A stretch of 57,795 nt of DNA from assembly GCA_028875655.1 (NCBI GenBank), contig JAPPCX010000097.1, positions 1 to 57,795 of the forward strand, written 5' to 3'. The notes beneath the pieces were generated by a model. That model worked only from the letters and a program-made list of their open reading frames with translations, was not told the DNA's origin and ran no database searches. Position numbers and translations under genes: made by a program. The DNA comes from Chloroflexota bacterium (GTDB lineage Bacteria; Chloroflexota; Dehalococcoidia; Lucifugimonadales; UBA3495). Below, piece after piece: positions 16,074 through 23,587 of the stretch (position 1 is its first letter; the number at the start of each line of letters is the position of its first letter).

Positions 16074-16101
16074 GTAGGGGCGAATAGTTATTCGCCCCTA
16101 C
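16074..16101. terminator. Hairpin family B between gamma-CA and dnaE
   Basis: A perfect 13-bp inverted repeat (16074-16086 with 16089-16101, loop GT) with arms starting GTAGGGGCG. It sits between two convergent genes and contains the dnaE stop codon (16100-16098). It could terminate both transcripts, though neither side has a strong U tract. Confidence 0.55.
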
Positions 16102-19100
16102 GAGTGGTACTCGGAGCAGCTACCGCTTTTCTCCAGGGCTTTCTCGACGCGCTCCTGGAGTTCATCGCAGTATCCGGTGGAGATGGTGGGAATCTCCATC
16201 AGAACACGCCGGCCTTCCTTGAGGGACAGTTCCAGATAAACCTTGTCGTCTCCGGTGTACTCCAGCATCACCCGGATGGCCTGCCGAAGGCGGTAGCGGT
16301 CTTCCTCGGGGTCGTCGCTTTCGGTCATCTGGACGAGTACGCCGTTTTCCCGGACGCTGTGGCCGTTGCCGTTAAACGAGGGAGAGGCGGATGGAGGCGG
16401 AGGTTTATGGCCGTTGCCGTTCCTGCCGGCCGGACCAGGTTGCACGGATCGGCCGTTGGGACGGCCGGCTGCCGGAGGCGCGGTGCCGTTGGTTTGGGCT
16501 GACGCAGCCTGGTCGGGCAACTGGTAGTCCTGGGCTTCGTAGCAGGCAATGGAGAAATCGTCGCCGCGGATTTGCAGCCGGCCGGTAGTTCGGGCAATGC
16601 GGCCTGCCTGCCAGACATGCTCCGTTTTTTCCAGCACGTCCGGCCACACCATCGTCTCTACCTGTCCACCCACCATGGCCAGATCAACGCGCAGGAATTT
16701 GCGGTTGTCCCGGGTATATCGCTCCGAAACCGCCGAGATATGGCCCAGCAGGGTAACCGTGCTGCCCAGCATATCCTCGCCCAGCTGGTCCACGGAGATG
16801 TAGGCGTCGCCGGGGTTGTAGGCGGCTAGAGCGAGAAGCGGATTGTAGGATAGGGCTACGCCCAGGTATTCCTTTTCGAGGGCCGCCTTTTCCTGCGGAG
16901 TGTAGTCGGGTTGCGAGGTATCCAGTTCCAGCAGGGGAGCGCCGGCGCCGCCGTCCGACTCCTGACCGAACATGCCGAACTGGCCGGAGTTGCGGTTGCG
17001 GGTTTCCTGCTGGGCGACCGCCCAAATCCGGTCAATGCTGCTGATGACTGCGGCGCGGGGCGCCAGGGAGTCGAACGCCCCGGCCTTGGCAAGACCCTCC
17101 AGGGTGCGCCGGTTCAGTCCCGACACGTCAACCCGCTGGCAGAAATCGCTGATGGAGGAGTAAGGTCCCCTGGCTTCGCGCTCGTCCACGATGGGGGTTA
17201 CGGCCGCTTCTCCCACGGTTTTGATAGCCGCCAGGCCAATGCGGAGTTTGGCGTCTTTCCGGGAGGCGTCGCCGGAGCGGTCGATGGAATAGAGCACGCC
17301 GGAATCGTTGACGTCGGGCAGGCCGATTTCAATGCCCATGCGGGTACATTCATTGATTGACGCTACGTAACGGTCGCCCTGGTTCAGACGGCAGTTGAGC
17401 ACCGAGGCCATGTATTCCAACGGATAGTGGGTCTTGAAGTATGCGGTCCAGTACGAAATCAAGCCGTAGCTGACGCTGTGGGCCTTATTGAAGGCGTAGC
17501 CGGCGAAGGGTTCAATGAGGTTGAAGATTTCAACGCCCATCTCCTCGGTATAGCCCTGCTTAATGGCGCCGTCCACGAAACGGTCGCGCTCTTCCGCCAT
17601 CAGTTCCGGGATTTTCTTTCCCATTGCCTTGCGGACGGTGTCGGCCTCGCCCAGGGAGTACCCGGCGAAATTCTGCAGGACGTGGAGCACCTGGTCCTGA
17701 TAAACGATGACACCGTAGGTTTCGTCCAGGAGGTCTTTCAGGCTGGGATGCGGATAGGACACCTTTTCCTGGCCGTGCTTGGAGCGAATGAAACGGTCGA
17801 TGTGCTCCATGGGGCCCGGGCGGTAGAGGGCGATCATCGCCGCGATGTCGCCAAGATCCGACGGCTTTAGTTCCTTGATGTAGCGCTGCATCCCAGCGCT
17901 TTCGAGCTGGAACAGGTCGGAGGTATTGCCGGTTCCCAGCAGTTGGTAGGTGTCCGGGTCGTCCAGCCCCAGGCGGGTGAGGTCAATGCGGATGCCCTTT
18001 TCCTGGTCGATGAGCTTGATGGTCCGGTCCAGGATGGTGAGGTTGGTCAAGCCGAGGAAGTCCATCTTGAGCAGGCCCAGCTTGGCCACCGGGTCCATGG
18101 AATACTGGGTCATCATCACCGGACTGTTTTCGTCGCCGCGCGCGGGACGCTGCAACGGCACCGTCTCGGTCAGCGGCTCGTCGGCGATGAGGACGCCGGC
18201 GGCGTGTGTGCTCACGTGATGCACGATGCCTTCCAGGGCCTGGGCGTTGTCCACGAGGGTCTGAATCACGGCGTCGCCCTGGTAGGTATCCATGAATTCC
18301 GGGTTGGCGGTCATAGCGTCGGCGATGGTGCGGGACTTGAACGGAACCATGCGGGCGATGCGGTCAACGTCGCCGTAACTCATGCCGAGGCCGCGCCCCA
18401 CGTCCCGCAGGGCCGCTTTGGGCCCCATGGTGCCGAAGGTGATGATCTGGGCCACCCGGTCGCTGCCGTAGCGGTCGATTACGTAGCGCAGGACTTCGTC
18501 GCGGCGGTCGTCCTGGAAGTCCATGTCGATGTCGGGCATTTCCTTGCGCTCGAAGTTCAGGAAACGCTCGAATACCAGGTTGTAGGCCATAGGGTCAACG
18601 TCGGTGATACCCAGGCAGTACAGGACGACGCTGGCGGCGGCGCTGCCCCGGACTCCGAAGAGGATTTGCTGGCGGCGCACGAAGGATATGATGTCCCACA
18701 CCACGAGGAAGTAGTTCGCAAAGCTGGTCTGTCGGACGACTTCCAGCTCGTATTCCATGCGGGCACGGGCGGCTTCGTTGTTATAGCCATAACGCTTGTT
18801 GAATCCCTCCCAGCACAGCCTTTCGAGGTAGGCGTCGGCGTCCTCGTTGTTGGGAGTTGGATAGCGGGGCAGGTGCATCTGGCCAAAGCCCAGCGACACG
18901 TTGCACTGCTGAGCAATCTCGCCGGTGATGTCCAAGGCCTGGGGAAACTCGGGGAACAGCGCCGCCATTTCCGCCGGCGACTTGATGTAGTAGGACGAGT
19001 CCTCCATCCTCAGCCGCTTGTCATCCTGCACGTTGGTTCCGGTCTGGATGCAGATATAGACGTCCTGGTACTGGTAGTCGGACTGGCGGACATAGTGGGC

Positions 19101-19709
19101 GTCGTTGGTGACGAGCAGGGGGATACCCGTTTCCCGGTTGAGCCGGATCAGGCCCTCGTTGATGCGTGGCAGTTGTTCGATGTGCGCGTGCTGCTGCAAC
19201 TCCAGGAAATAGTTTTCGCCGAACAGTTCCCGGTACCAGCCAACCTGCTCTTTGGCGGCGTTGTAGTTGCCATCGGCGAGCAGGATGGGAACTTCCGCGG
19301 ATGGGCAACCGGAGAGGCAGATCAAGCCCTGGCGGTGCTCGTGAAGCAGTTCTTTGTCGATGCGCGGGCGGTAGTGGAATCCCTCCAAGTGCGACCGGGT
19401 AACGAGCTGCAGCAAGTTTCGATAGCCCGTGTTATCTCTGGCGATGAGCACCAGGTGGTTGGCGGTGCGTTCGTTGGGGGTGCGGTCGCGGCGGCTGCCG
19501 TGGGCTACGTAGAGCTCGCATCCGATGATCGGTTTGATGCCGGCGTCCTTGCACTCGGAATAAAAATCGACCACGCCGTAGAGAGAGCCGTGGTCGGTGA
19601 TGCTCATGGCATCCATGCCCAATTCGCGGGTGCGGCCGACCAGATCCGGTATGCGGCTGATGCCGTCGAGCATACTGTATTCGGTATGGGTATGAAGGTG
19701 AGTGAACAC
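16098..19709 (-). CDS. dnaE: DNA polymerase III subunit alpha
   Basis: The replicative polymerase, 1203 aa. The N-terminal PHP domain begins FTHLHTHTEYSMLDG. The catalytic palm contains PDIDMDFQDDRRDEV with the metal-binding Asp residues. The thumb and finger regions and a helix-hairpin-helix follow. The OB-fold (GHISAVSERYTRDN) lies near residue 1000. A Pro/Gly/Asn-rich linker of about 50 residues follows, then a C-terminal segment ending SGSCSEYHS. The length is normal for the DnaE1/DnaE type without a fused exonuclease. The last codon and stop fall in a palindromic repeat. Confidence 0.97.
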   Translation of the reverse strand: MFTHLHTHTEYSMLDGISRIPDLVGRTRELGMDAMSITDHGSLYGVVDFYSECKDAGIKPIIGCELYVAHGSRRDRTPNERTANHLVLIARDNTGYRNLLQLVTRSHLEGFHYRPRIDKELLHEHRQGLICLSGCPSAEVPILLADGNYNAAKEQVGWYRELFGENYFLELQQHAHIEQLPRINEGLIRLNRETGIPLLVTNDAHYVRQSDYQYQDVYICIQTGTNVQDDKRLRMEDSSYYIKSPAEMAALFPEFPQALDITGEIAQQCNVSLGFGQMHLPRYPTPNNEDADAYLERLCWEGFNKRYGYNNEAARARMEYELEVVRQTSFANYFLVVWDIISFVRRQQILFGVRGSAAASVVLYCLGITDVDPMAYNLVFERFLNFERKEMPDIDMDFQDDRRDEVLRYVIDRYGSDRVAQIITFGTMGPKAALRDVGRGLGMSYGDVDRIARMVPFKSRTIADAMTANPEFMDTYQGDAVIQTLVDNAQALEGIVHHVSTHAAGVLIADEPLTETVPLQRPARGDENSPVMMTQYSMDPVAKLGLLKMDFLGLTNLTILDRTIKLIDQEKGIRIDLTRLGLDDPDTYQLLGTGNTSDLFQLESAGMQRYIKELKPSDLGDIAAMIALYRPGPMEHIDRFIRSKHGQEKVSYPHPSLKDLLDETYGVIVYQDQVLHVLQNFAGYSLGEADTVRKAMGKKIPELMAEERDRFVDGAIKQGYTEEMGVEIFNLIEPFAGYAFNKAHSVSYGLISYWTAYFKTHYPLEYMASVLNCRLNQGDRYVASINECTRMGIEIGLPDVNDSGVLYSIDRSGDASRKDAKLRIGLAAIKTVGEAAVTPIVDEREARGPYSSISDFCQRVDVSGLNRRTLEGLAKAGAFDSLAPRAAVISSIDRIWAVAQQETRNRNSGQFGMFGQESDGGAGAPLLELDTSQPDYTPQEKAALEKEYLGVALSYNPLLALAAYNPGDAYISVDQLGEDMLGSTVTLLGHISAVSERYTRDNRKFLRVDLAMVGGQVETMVWPDVLEKTEHVWQAGRIARTTGRLQIRGDDFSIACYEAQDYQLPDQAASAQTNGTAPPAAGRPNGRSVQPGPAGRNGNGHKPPPPSASPSFNGNGHSVRENGVLVQMTESDDPEEDRYRLRQAIRVMLEYTGDDKVYLELSLKEGRRVLMEIPTISTGYCDELQERVEKALEKSGSCSEYHS

Positions 19710-19845
19710 GATGATGTAGCCAGTTTGGGGGAATTATTTCGGGACAATCCCGGCCCTCAAATGATAGCAGTCGGCATGGGCCGCCGCCAGCAGCGATATG
19801 GCATGGGTGAGCGTGGCGGCCGAAAAACCGGGAACGGAAATGCCT

Positions 19846-19873
19846 TGCCCCCAGTACGAGGCTGCTGGGGGCA
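19846..19873 (-). terminator. Hairpin after the conserved unknown gene
   Basis: A perfect 9-bp stem (TGCCCCCAG with CTGGGGGCA) around a 10-nt loop, 29 nt after the stop of the minus-strand gene ending at 19902. There is no clear U tract, so it may be a weak or factor-dependent terminator. Confidence 0.45.
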
Positions 19874-19901
19874 GGGGCGAAGCCGGGAGGGCAAAGGAGC
19901 C

Positions 19902-20975
19902 CTAACCCGGAATTTCGATTTTCTCGGTGACCACCCGGGTAACGCCCCAGCCGGCCAGCCAGGCGGAGTGGCGGCCATCGCCTCCGGCGACCACGATCAC
20001 GATGTCGTCGGCCTGAGGGGCAATAGGGACCATGGTGTCGGGTTTGCTGTCGTCGATCCAGGCCGGGTAGTTCCGATTGCCCCAGTGTCCCAGCCCGGAC
20101 AACTCGGAGATGGACATGCGGGCGTTGGCGTAGATGTACTCGCGAACATCCTTCTTGCTGAGGCCGTCGGCGGCGATTTCAGCGGCGTGTTCCGGGCTGA
20201 TCACCAGCGTAACCTGAGCCCCGGTGCCGATCTGGTAATAGTTGGAAAACCCCGTGGCACGGGTCGCCTGCACCAGGGTGTTCAGCACCTCGATGCCCCG
20301 GGAGACGGTAGTTTCCATAATCGGGTAGAAGGCGCGGATGGCGTGCAGCGTGATCATGCTGTCATCCGGGTCGTAGCCGAGTTCTACATGGCGCGGCTCC
20401 CAGGGGCTGCGGGATTCATTCTCCGCAAAGCAGAACGAGTAGCGTCCCGGCATGGCCAGGGTAGCCTTATCCATGTCGCCGATGATCAGCCCGGCGACGT
20501 TGCGGACGAACAGGCGCAGCGCCCGGCCGATGGTGGCGTTGGCGCGGTAACCGGGGCCGAACGCGCCGGAATCGCCGTTGATGCCCAGCCGCTCTGCGAT
20601 AGGTCCGTTAACGATGACCACCGGAGCAGCGCCGCCGGTAGTAGCCTGGCAGCCGGCCAGGTTGAAGGGCCTTTGCAACGCGGCTTTGACACAGGCCACC
20701 ACCACGGGGAAGTACTCCGGTCGGCAGCCGGCCATCACCGCGTTTACGGCGACTTTCTCGATGGATACCTCGGCGTTGGATGGCTGCGCCACGCCGAGGG
20801 ACAGGGACGGGTCTTCACCCCACGGGCCCAGCATACGGCGCACGGCGTCCTCGGTGGCGGGCACGACGGGCATACCGTCGGTCCAGCCCTGCTCTTCGTA
20901 ATAGTCCTGGATGGCGTCGTAGGCGTCGGGAATGTCGATGCGGCTGGAGCTGAGCGCTGGGGTGTTGGTGGACAT
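19902..20975 (-). CDS. Conserved protein of unknown function in the UGSC selenoprotein cluster
   Basis: 357 aa. I recall similar unnamed proteins but can give no function. Visible features: an N-terminal DYYEEQGWTDGMPVVPAT segment, then EKVAVNAVMAGCRPEYFPVV, NGPIAERLGINGDSGAFGPG and RANATIGRALRLFVRNVAG, and SFCFAENESRSPWEP. Cys84, Cys95, Cys109 and Cys182 lie in or next to these conserved-looking segments and could be redox or metal residues. There is no signal peptide or membrane segment. ATG 20975 is chosen because the next gene upstream ends at 20986. It is the last gene of a three-gene run that begins with a selenoprotein. Confidence 0.8.
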   Translation of the reverse strand: MSTNTPALSSSRIDIPDAYDAIQDYYEEQGWTDGMPVVPATEDAVRRMLGPWGEDPSLSLGVAQPSNAEVSIEKVAVNAVMAGCRPEYFPVVVACVKAALQRPFNLAGCQATTGGAAPVVIVNGPIAERLGINGDSGAFGPGYRANATIGRALRLFVRNVAGLIIGDMDKATLAMPGRYSFCFAENESRSPWEPRHVELGYDPDDSMITLHAIRAFYPIMETTVSRGIEVLNTLVQATRATGFSNYYQIGTGAQVTLVISPEHAAEIAADGLSKKDVREYIYANARMSISELSGLGHWGNRNYPAWIDDSKPDTMVPIAPQADDIVIVVAGGDGRHSAWLAGWGVTRVVTEKIEIPG

Positions 20976-20985
20976 AAGCGTTACT

Positions 20986-21711
20986 CTACTTGTTGGAGGA
21001 TAGCGTGGCAACGACGCCGAAGTGGTCGGATAATTCCCGGCCATCATCCCGGAGGTTGCTGATGGCAGTCATTGACCTGGCATCCAGATCGGGCGTAAGC
21101 GCCATGTGGTCAATTGCGCGGCGCCCTTGGAACTCGAGCGATGCAGTGGCTATGCGCAGGCCCACGTCGTCAAACGTGCGCTTGAGCTTGTCTCGCAGCC
21201 TGATCGGGGCGGAGTTGCGGCCCCCGATGGACTGGTTGTAGTCGCCGATGACGACCATGCGGGGTTTGAGTCCAGGCTGGAACAATGTTCTCAGACCGTC
21301 AAGGTAGCTTTCGTGGTCTTCCCACTGGCTATAGTGGCCGCGGAATCGCTTAGTACGGGAACCCGACCACGGAATGCAAACGCCGACGACGGTTACCGGG
21401 CCTTCGGACGTGTCAGTAACGCCGGCCACGAAACGCCCGGGCGGGAACACAGCACTCCCTAATCCGACAACGGCGTACCAGGGATTGCGGGACCACAGCG
21501 CCACCTTACGACGGCCTTTGATCATGCGATGGCCATAGTCGGGAAGGGAGTGGATCGCGTGTCCTCCGAAACTGTCCAACAGCCGGTGGTTGGTTTCGGT
21601 GAGGCAGATAATTTCCGGGCTGTGTTCTGCGATGCGGCTCAGAATTTCAGGGCTACGCACCGACCGGGGCGTAGCCCATTCAACATTCCAATTTACGACC
21701 CTAAGGGTCAT
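20986..21711 (-). CDS. Endonuclease/exonuclease/phosphatase (EEP) family protein
   Basis: 241 aa with the EEP metal-dependent phosphodiesterase core: MTLRVVNWNVEW at the start, EIICLTETN with the metal-binding Glu near residue 39, VVIGDYNQS with the catalytic Asp/Asn, and the terminal LSDHFGVVATL with the Asp-His pair. All catalytic signatures are present, so it is probably active on a phosphodiester or phosphomonoester. There is no secretion signal. It starts 18 nt after the selenoprotein gene and ends 10 nt before the conserved unknown gene, so the three are likely one transcript. Confidence 0.88.
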   Translation of the reverse strand: MTLRVVNWNVEWATPRSVRSPEILSRIAEHSPEIICLTETNHRLLDSFGGHAIHSLPDYGHRMIKGRRKVALWSRNPWYAVVGLGSAVFPPGRFVAGVTDTSEGPVTVVGVCIPWSGSRTKRFRGHYSQWEDHESYLDGLRTLFQPGLKPRMVVIGDYNQSIGGRNSAPIRLRDKLKRTFDDVGLRIATASLEFQGRRAIDHMALTPDLDARSMTAISNLRDDGRELSDHFGVVATLSSNK

Positions 21712-21729
21712 GGAATTGAGACAGCGCGC

Positions 21730-22266
21730 CTAATCGCTGGTGAGCATTTCGGCGATTTGGCCGGCATATTCGTGGGCCATCTGCCGGACCTCGGGGATGG
21801 AGCGGGGGGCCAGCGGGCTGGGCAAGGCCAGGATCTGGACGGTGGGCATGCCCAGGGACGAGGCGCGCGCGTGGGCGGCCCGGGTGAAACTCTCGGTGAT
21901 GACGCTCACGGAGGGAACGCCGCGGCTCTCGGTAACTACTGTGTCGTGGAGACCCCACGCCGTGCAGCTCCCTCAATCCGCGATTCCGTGCACCACGGCG
22001 TCGCACTGGGCCACCAACTCGTCGATGGTTTCGTCGGCACAAGGGGCGCTGAAGCTGAACTTGCGCAGGTACAGCACCTTTTCGACGGCGTATTCCTCTT
22101 CCAGAATCGCCTGCAATTCCTGCAGGAAATTATCGGAGTGGTACTTGCGGTTTTCCAGCAGGCCGATGGTCTTTCCGGCCAGGCCGGGCAACCGACCGGC
22201 GGCGGCGCGCTCGGCAGTTTTCTGCTCCGGGCGCGGGTCGAGAATCTGGATTGTCGCTGTGGTCAT
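21730..22266 (-). CDS. UGSC family selenoprotein
   Basis: 178 aa when the in-frame UGA at 21975-21973 (codon 98) is read as Sec. The Sec region reads HGIADUGSCTAWGLHD, so Sec98 and Cys101 form the UGSC motif that names the family. Before it lie GLAGKTIGLLENRKYHSDNF and DELVAQCDAVV; after it VPSVSVITESFTRAAHA and a helical C-terminus ending at a TAG. Both parts are in one frame, keep the same coding character and join without gap, which argues against a pseudogene. A SECIS-like hairpin follows the UGA. U-x-x-C suggests thiol/selenol redox chemistry, but the reaction is unknown. It is the first gene of its run. Confidence 0.9.
21939..21967 (-). promoter_or_regulatory. bSECIS element of the UGSC gene
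   Basis: On the minus strand, CGTGG (21959-21955) pairs with CCACG (21949-21945) around the loop GGTCT. An outer CTG/CAG helix closes the structure at 21967 and 21939. The apical loop lies 19-23 nt after the UGA and carries GGU, as SelB-recognised bacterial SECIS loops do. Confidence 0.78.
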
Positions 22267-22287
22267 TACGTTCCTCCGTTAGCGCGA

Positions 22288-22317
22288 TCTGGATTCCCGC
22301 TTTTGCGGGAATGACGG
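22288..22317. repeat. Dispersed palindromic repeat A, copy 2
   Basis: The core ATTCCCGC-TTTT-GCGGGAAT at 22293-22312 has the same TCTGG and GACGG flanks as copy 1. It lies between the GuaB-like gene and the UGSC selenoprotein gene. Confidence 0.85.
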
Positions 22318-22332
22318 GGGATTTGTGGGTTG

Positions 22333-23469
22333 TTAGCCCAACATCTGATAGTGTTTGCCTTCGGTTTTGATCGCGGGGGCGATCACCATTTCGGTCTTGT
22401 GGAAATCGCGTACAGTATAGGCGCCGCACATGCCCATCGCAACGCGGAGCGCACCGACCAGGTTCTGGGTGCCATTGGTGACGTTGCTGGGGCCGTGCAG
22501 GAGTTGGCGGAGGCTGCCCTTGGTGCCGACGTTGATGCGGGTGCCACGGGGCAACTCCGGATGCGCGTTAGCCATGCCCCAGTTGTAGCCCCGCCCCGGC
22601 GCTTCGGCGGCCTGGGCGAAGGGCGTACCCAGCATCACGCCGTCGGCGCCGCTGGCCATGGCCTTGCAGACGTCGCCGCCGGTGCGCAGCCCGCCGTCGG
22701 TGATGACGCTGACGTAGCGGCCGGTGCGTTCGAAGTAGTCCTCGCGGGCGGCGGCGCATTCAAGGGTGGCCGTCACCTGGGGAACGCCGACGCCGGTAAC
22801 TTCCCGTGTGGTGCAGGCCGCTCCCGGCCCGACTCCCACCAGCACGGCGTCGATGCCGGTTTCCATCAGTTCGCTGGCGACGTTGTAGCTGACGCAGTTG
22901 CCCACGACGACGGGCACTTTCAGGGAGCTGATCAGGTCCGAGAAAATCAGGCCACGGTAGCTGCGGGACATGTGCCGCGCCGTGGTCACGGTGGATTGCA
23001 CGATGATGATGTCGGCGCCGGCTTCCACAGCGAGAGGGCTGAACGTCTTGGTGGTTTGCGGAGTGAACGCGATGGCCGCGATTGCCCCGGTCTGCTTGAT
23101 CTCCTGCACCCGTTCGCCAATCAGGTTTTCCTTGACCGGCTCGCCGTACACTTCCTGCAGGTACTCGGTCACTTCGGCCTGGTCCATGGAAATGATCTCT
23201 TCCAGGACAGAATAAGGGTCATCGTACCGGGTGTAGAGTCCTTCGCCGTTGAGAGCGCCCAGTCCGCCCATCTCATGCATGAGGGTAGCGAAGCGTGGGG
23301 AAACGGAACCGTCCATTGCGGAGGCAATTACGGGCGCGTCGAAAGAATACGGCCCGATGCTCATTTGAGTTGAAGTCATCTCAGGATTGATGGTGACATC
23401 GCCGGGAACGATGGCGACTTCGTCGAAACCGTAAGACCGTTCCAATTCTTTGAGCAAGCGCCTGGCCAT
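22333..23469 (-). CDS. GuaB-type IMP dehydrogenase/GMP reductase family protein
   Basis: 378 aa, a TIM-barrel protein of the IMPDH/GMPR superfamily. The active-site loop is [17 protein letters not shown], with a Cys in the IMPDH nucleophile position. [16 protein letters not shown] and [20 protein letters not shown] fit the barrel. No CBS domains interrupt the barrel, so it resembles the GuaB3/GuaB1 proteins of Actinobacteria rather than canonical GuaB. Substrate and direction are uncertain: GuaB1-type proteins can be GMP reductases, and GuaB3 has no firm role. The final YQMLG and ATG 23469 give a full-length protein. Confidence 0.87.
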   Translation of the reverse strand: MARRLLKELERSYGFDEVAIVPGDVTINPEMTSTQMSIGPYSFDAPVIASAMDGSVSPRFATLMHEMGGLGALNGEGLYTRYDDPYSVLEEIISMDQAEVTEYLQEVYGEPVKENLIGERVQEIKQTGAIAAIAFTPQTTKTFSPLAVEAGADIIIVQSTVTTARHMSRSYRGLIFSDLISSLKVPVVVGNCVSYNVASELMETGIDAVLVGVGPGAACTTREVTGVGVPQVTATLECAAAREDYFERTGRYVSVITDGGLRTGGDVCKAMASGADGVMLGTPFAQAAEAPGRGYNWGMANAHPELPRGTRINVGTKGSLRQLLHGPSNVTNGTQNLVGALRVAMGMCGAYTVRDFHKTEMVIAPAIKTEGKHYQMLG

Positions 23470-23519
23470 AATCTCACCTCAGTGCCGGCTGGGTTGGTCG
23501 AGTTCGATAAATTGTAGCA

Positions 23520-23549
23520 TTTGGGGGCGCCATCTTTGACGCCCCCAAA
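23520..23549 (-). terminator. Hairpin downstream of clpC
   Basis: A 10-bp inverted repeat TTTGGGGGCG/CGCCCCCAAA lies between the clpC stop and the GuaB-like gene. It is a strong stem without a perfect U tract on the minus strand. Confidence 0.55.
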
Positions 23550-23587
23550 ATTTTCCGGTGTACGAATTGCCGCGTTTGAGAGTTTGC

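Noticed and set aside
17943-21062. Very long plus-strand open frame (1039 aa) across dnaE and the following genes
   Set aside because: It is antisense to dnaE and the 357-aa gene. Its sequence is Gly/Val/Ala/His-rich, as expected of a complement frame in high-GC DNA.
21730-22266. UGSC gene as a pseudogene broken by a stop
   Set aside because: There is only one in-frame stop, it is UGA, it sits exactly at the UGSC motif, and a hairpin follows. Both halves keep coding character.
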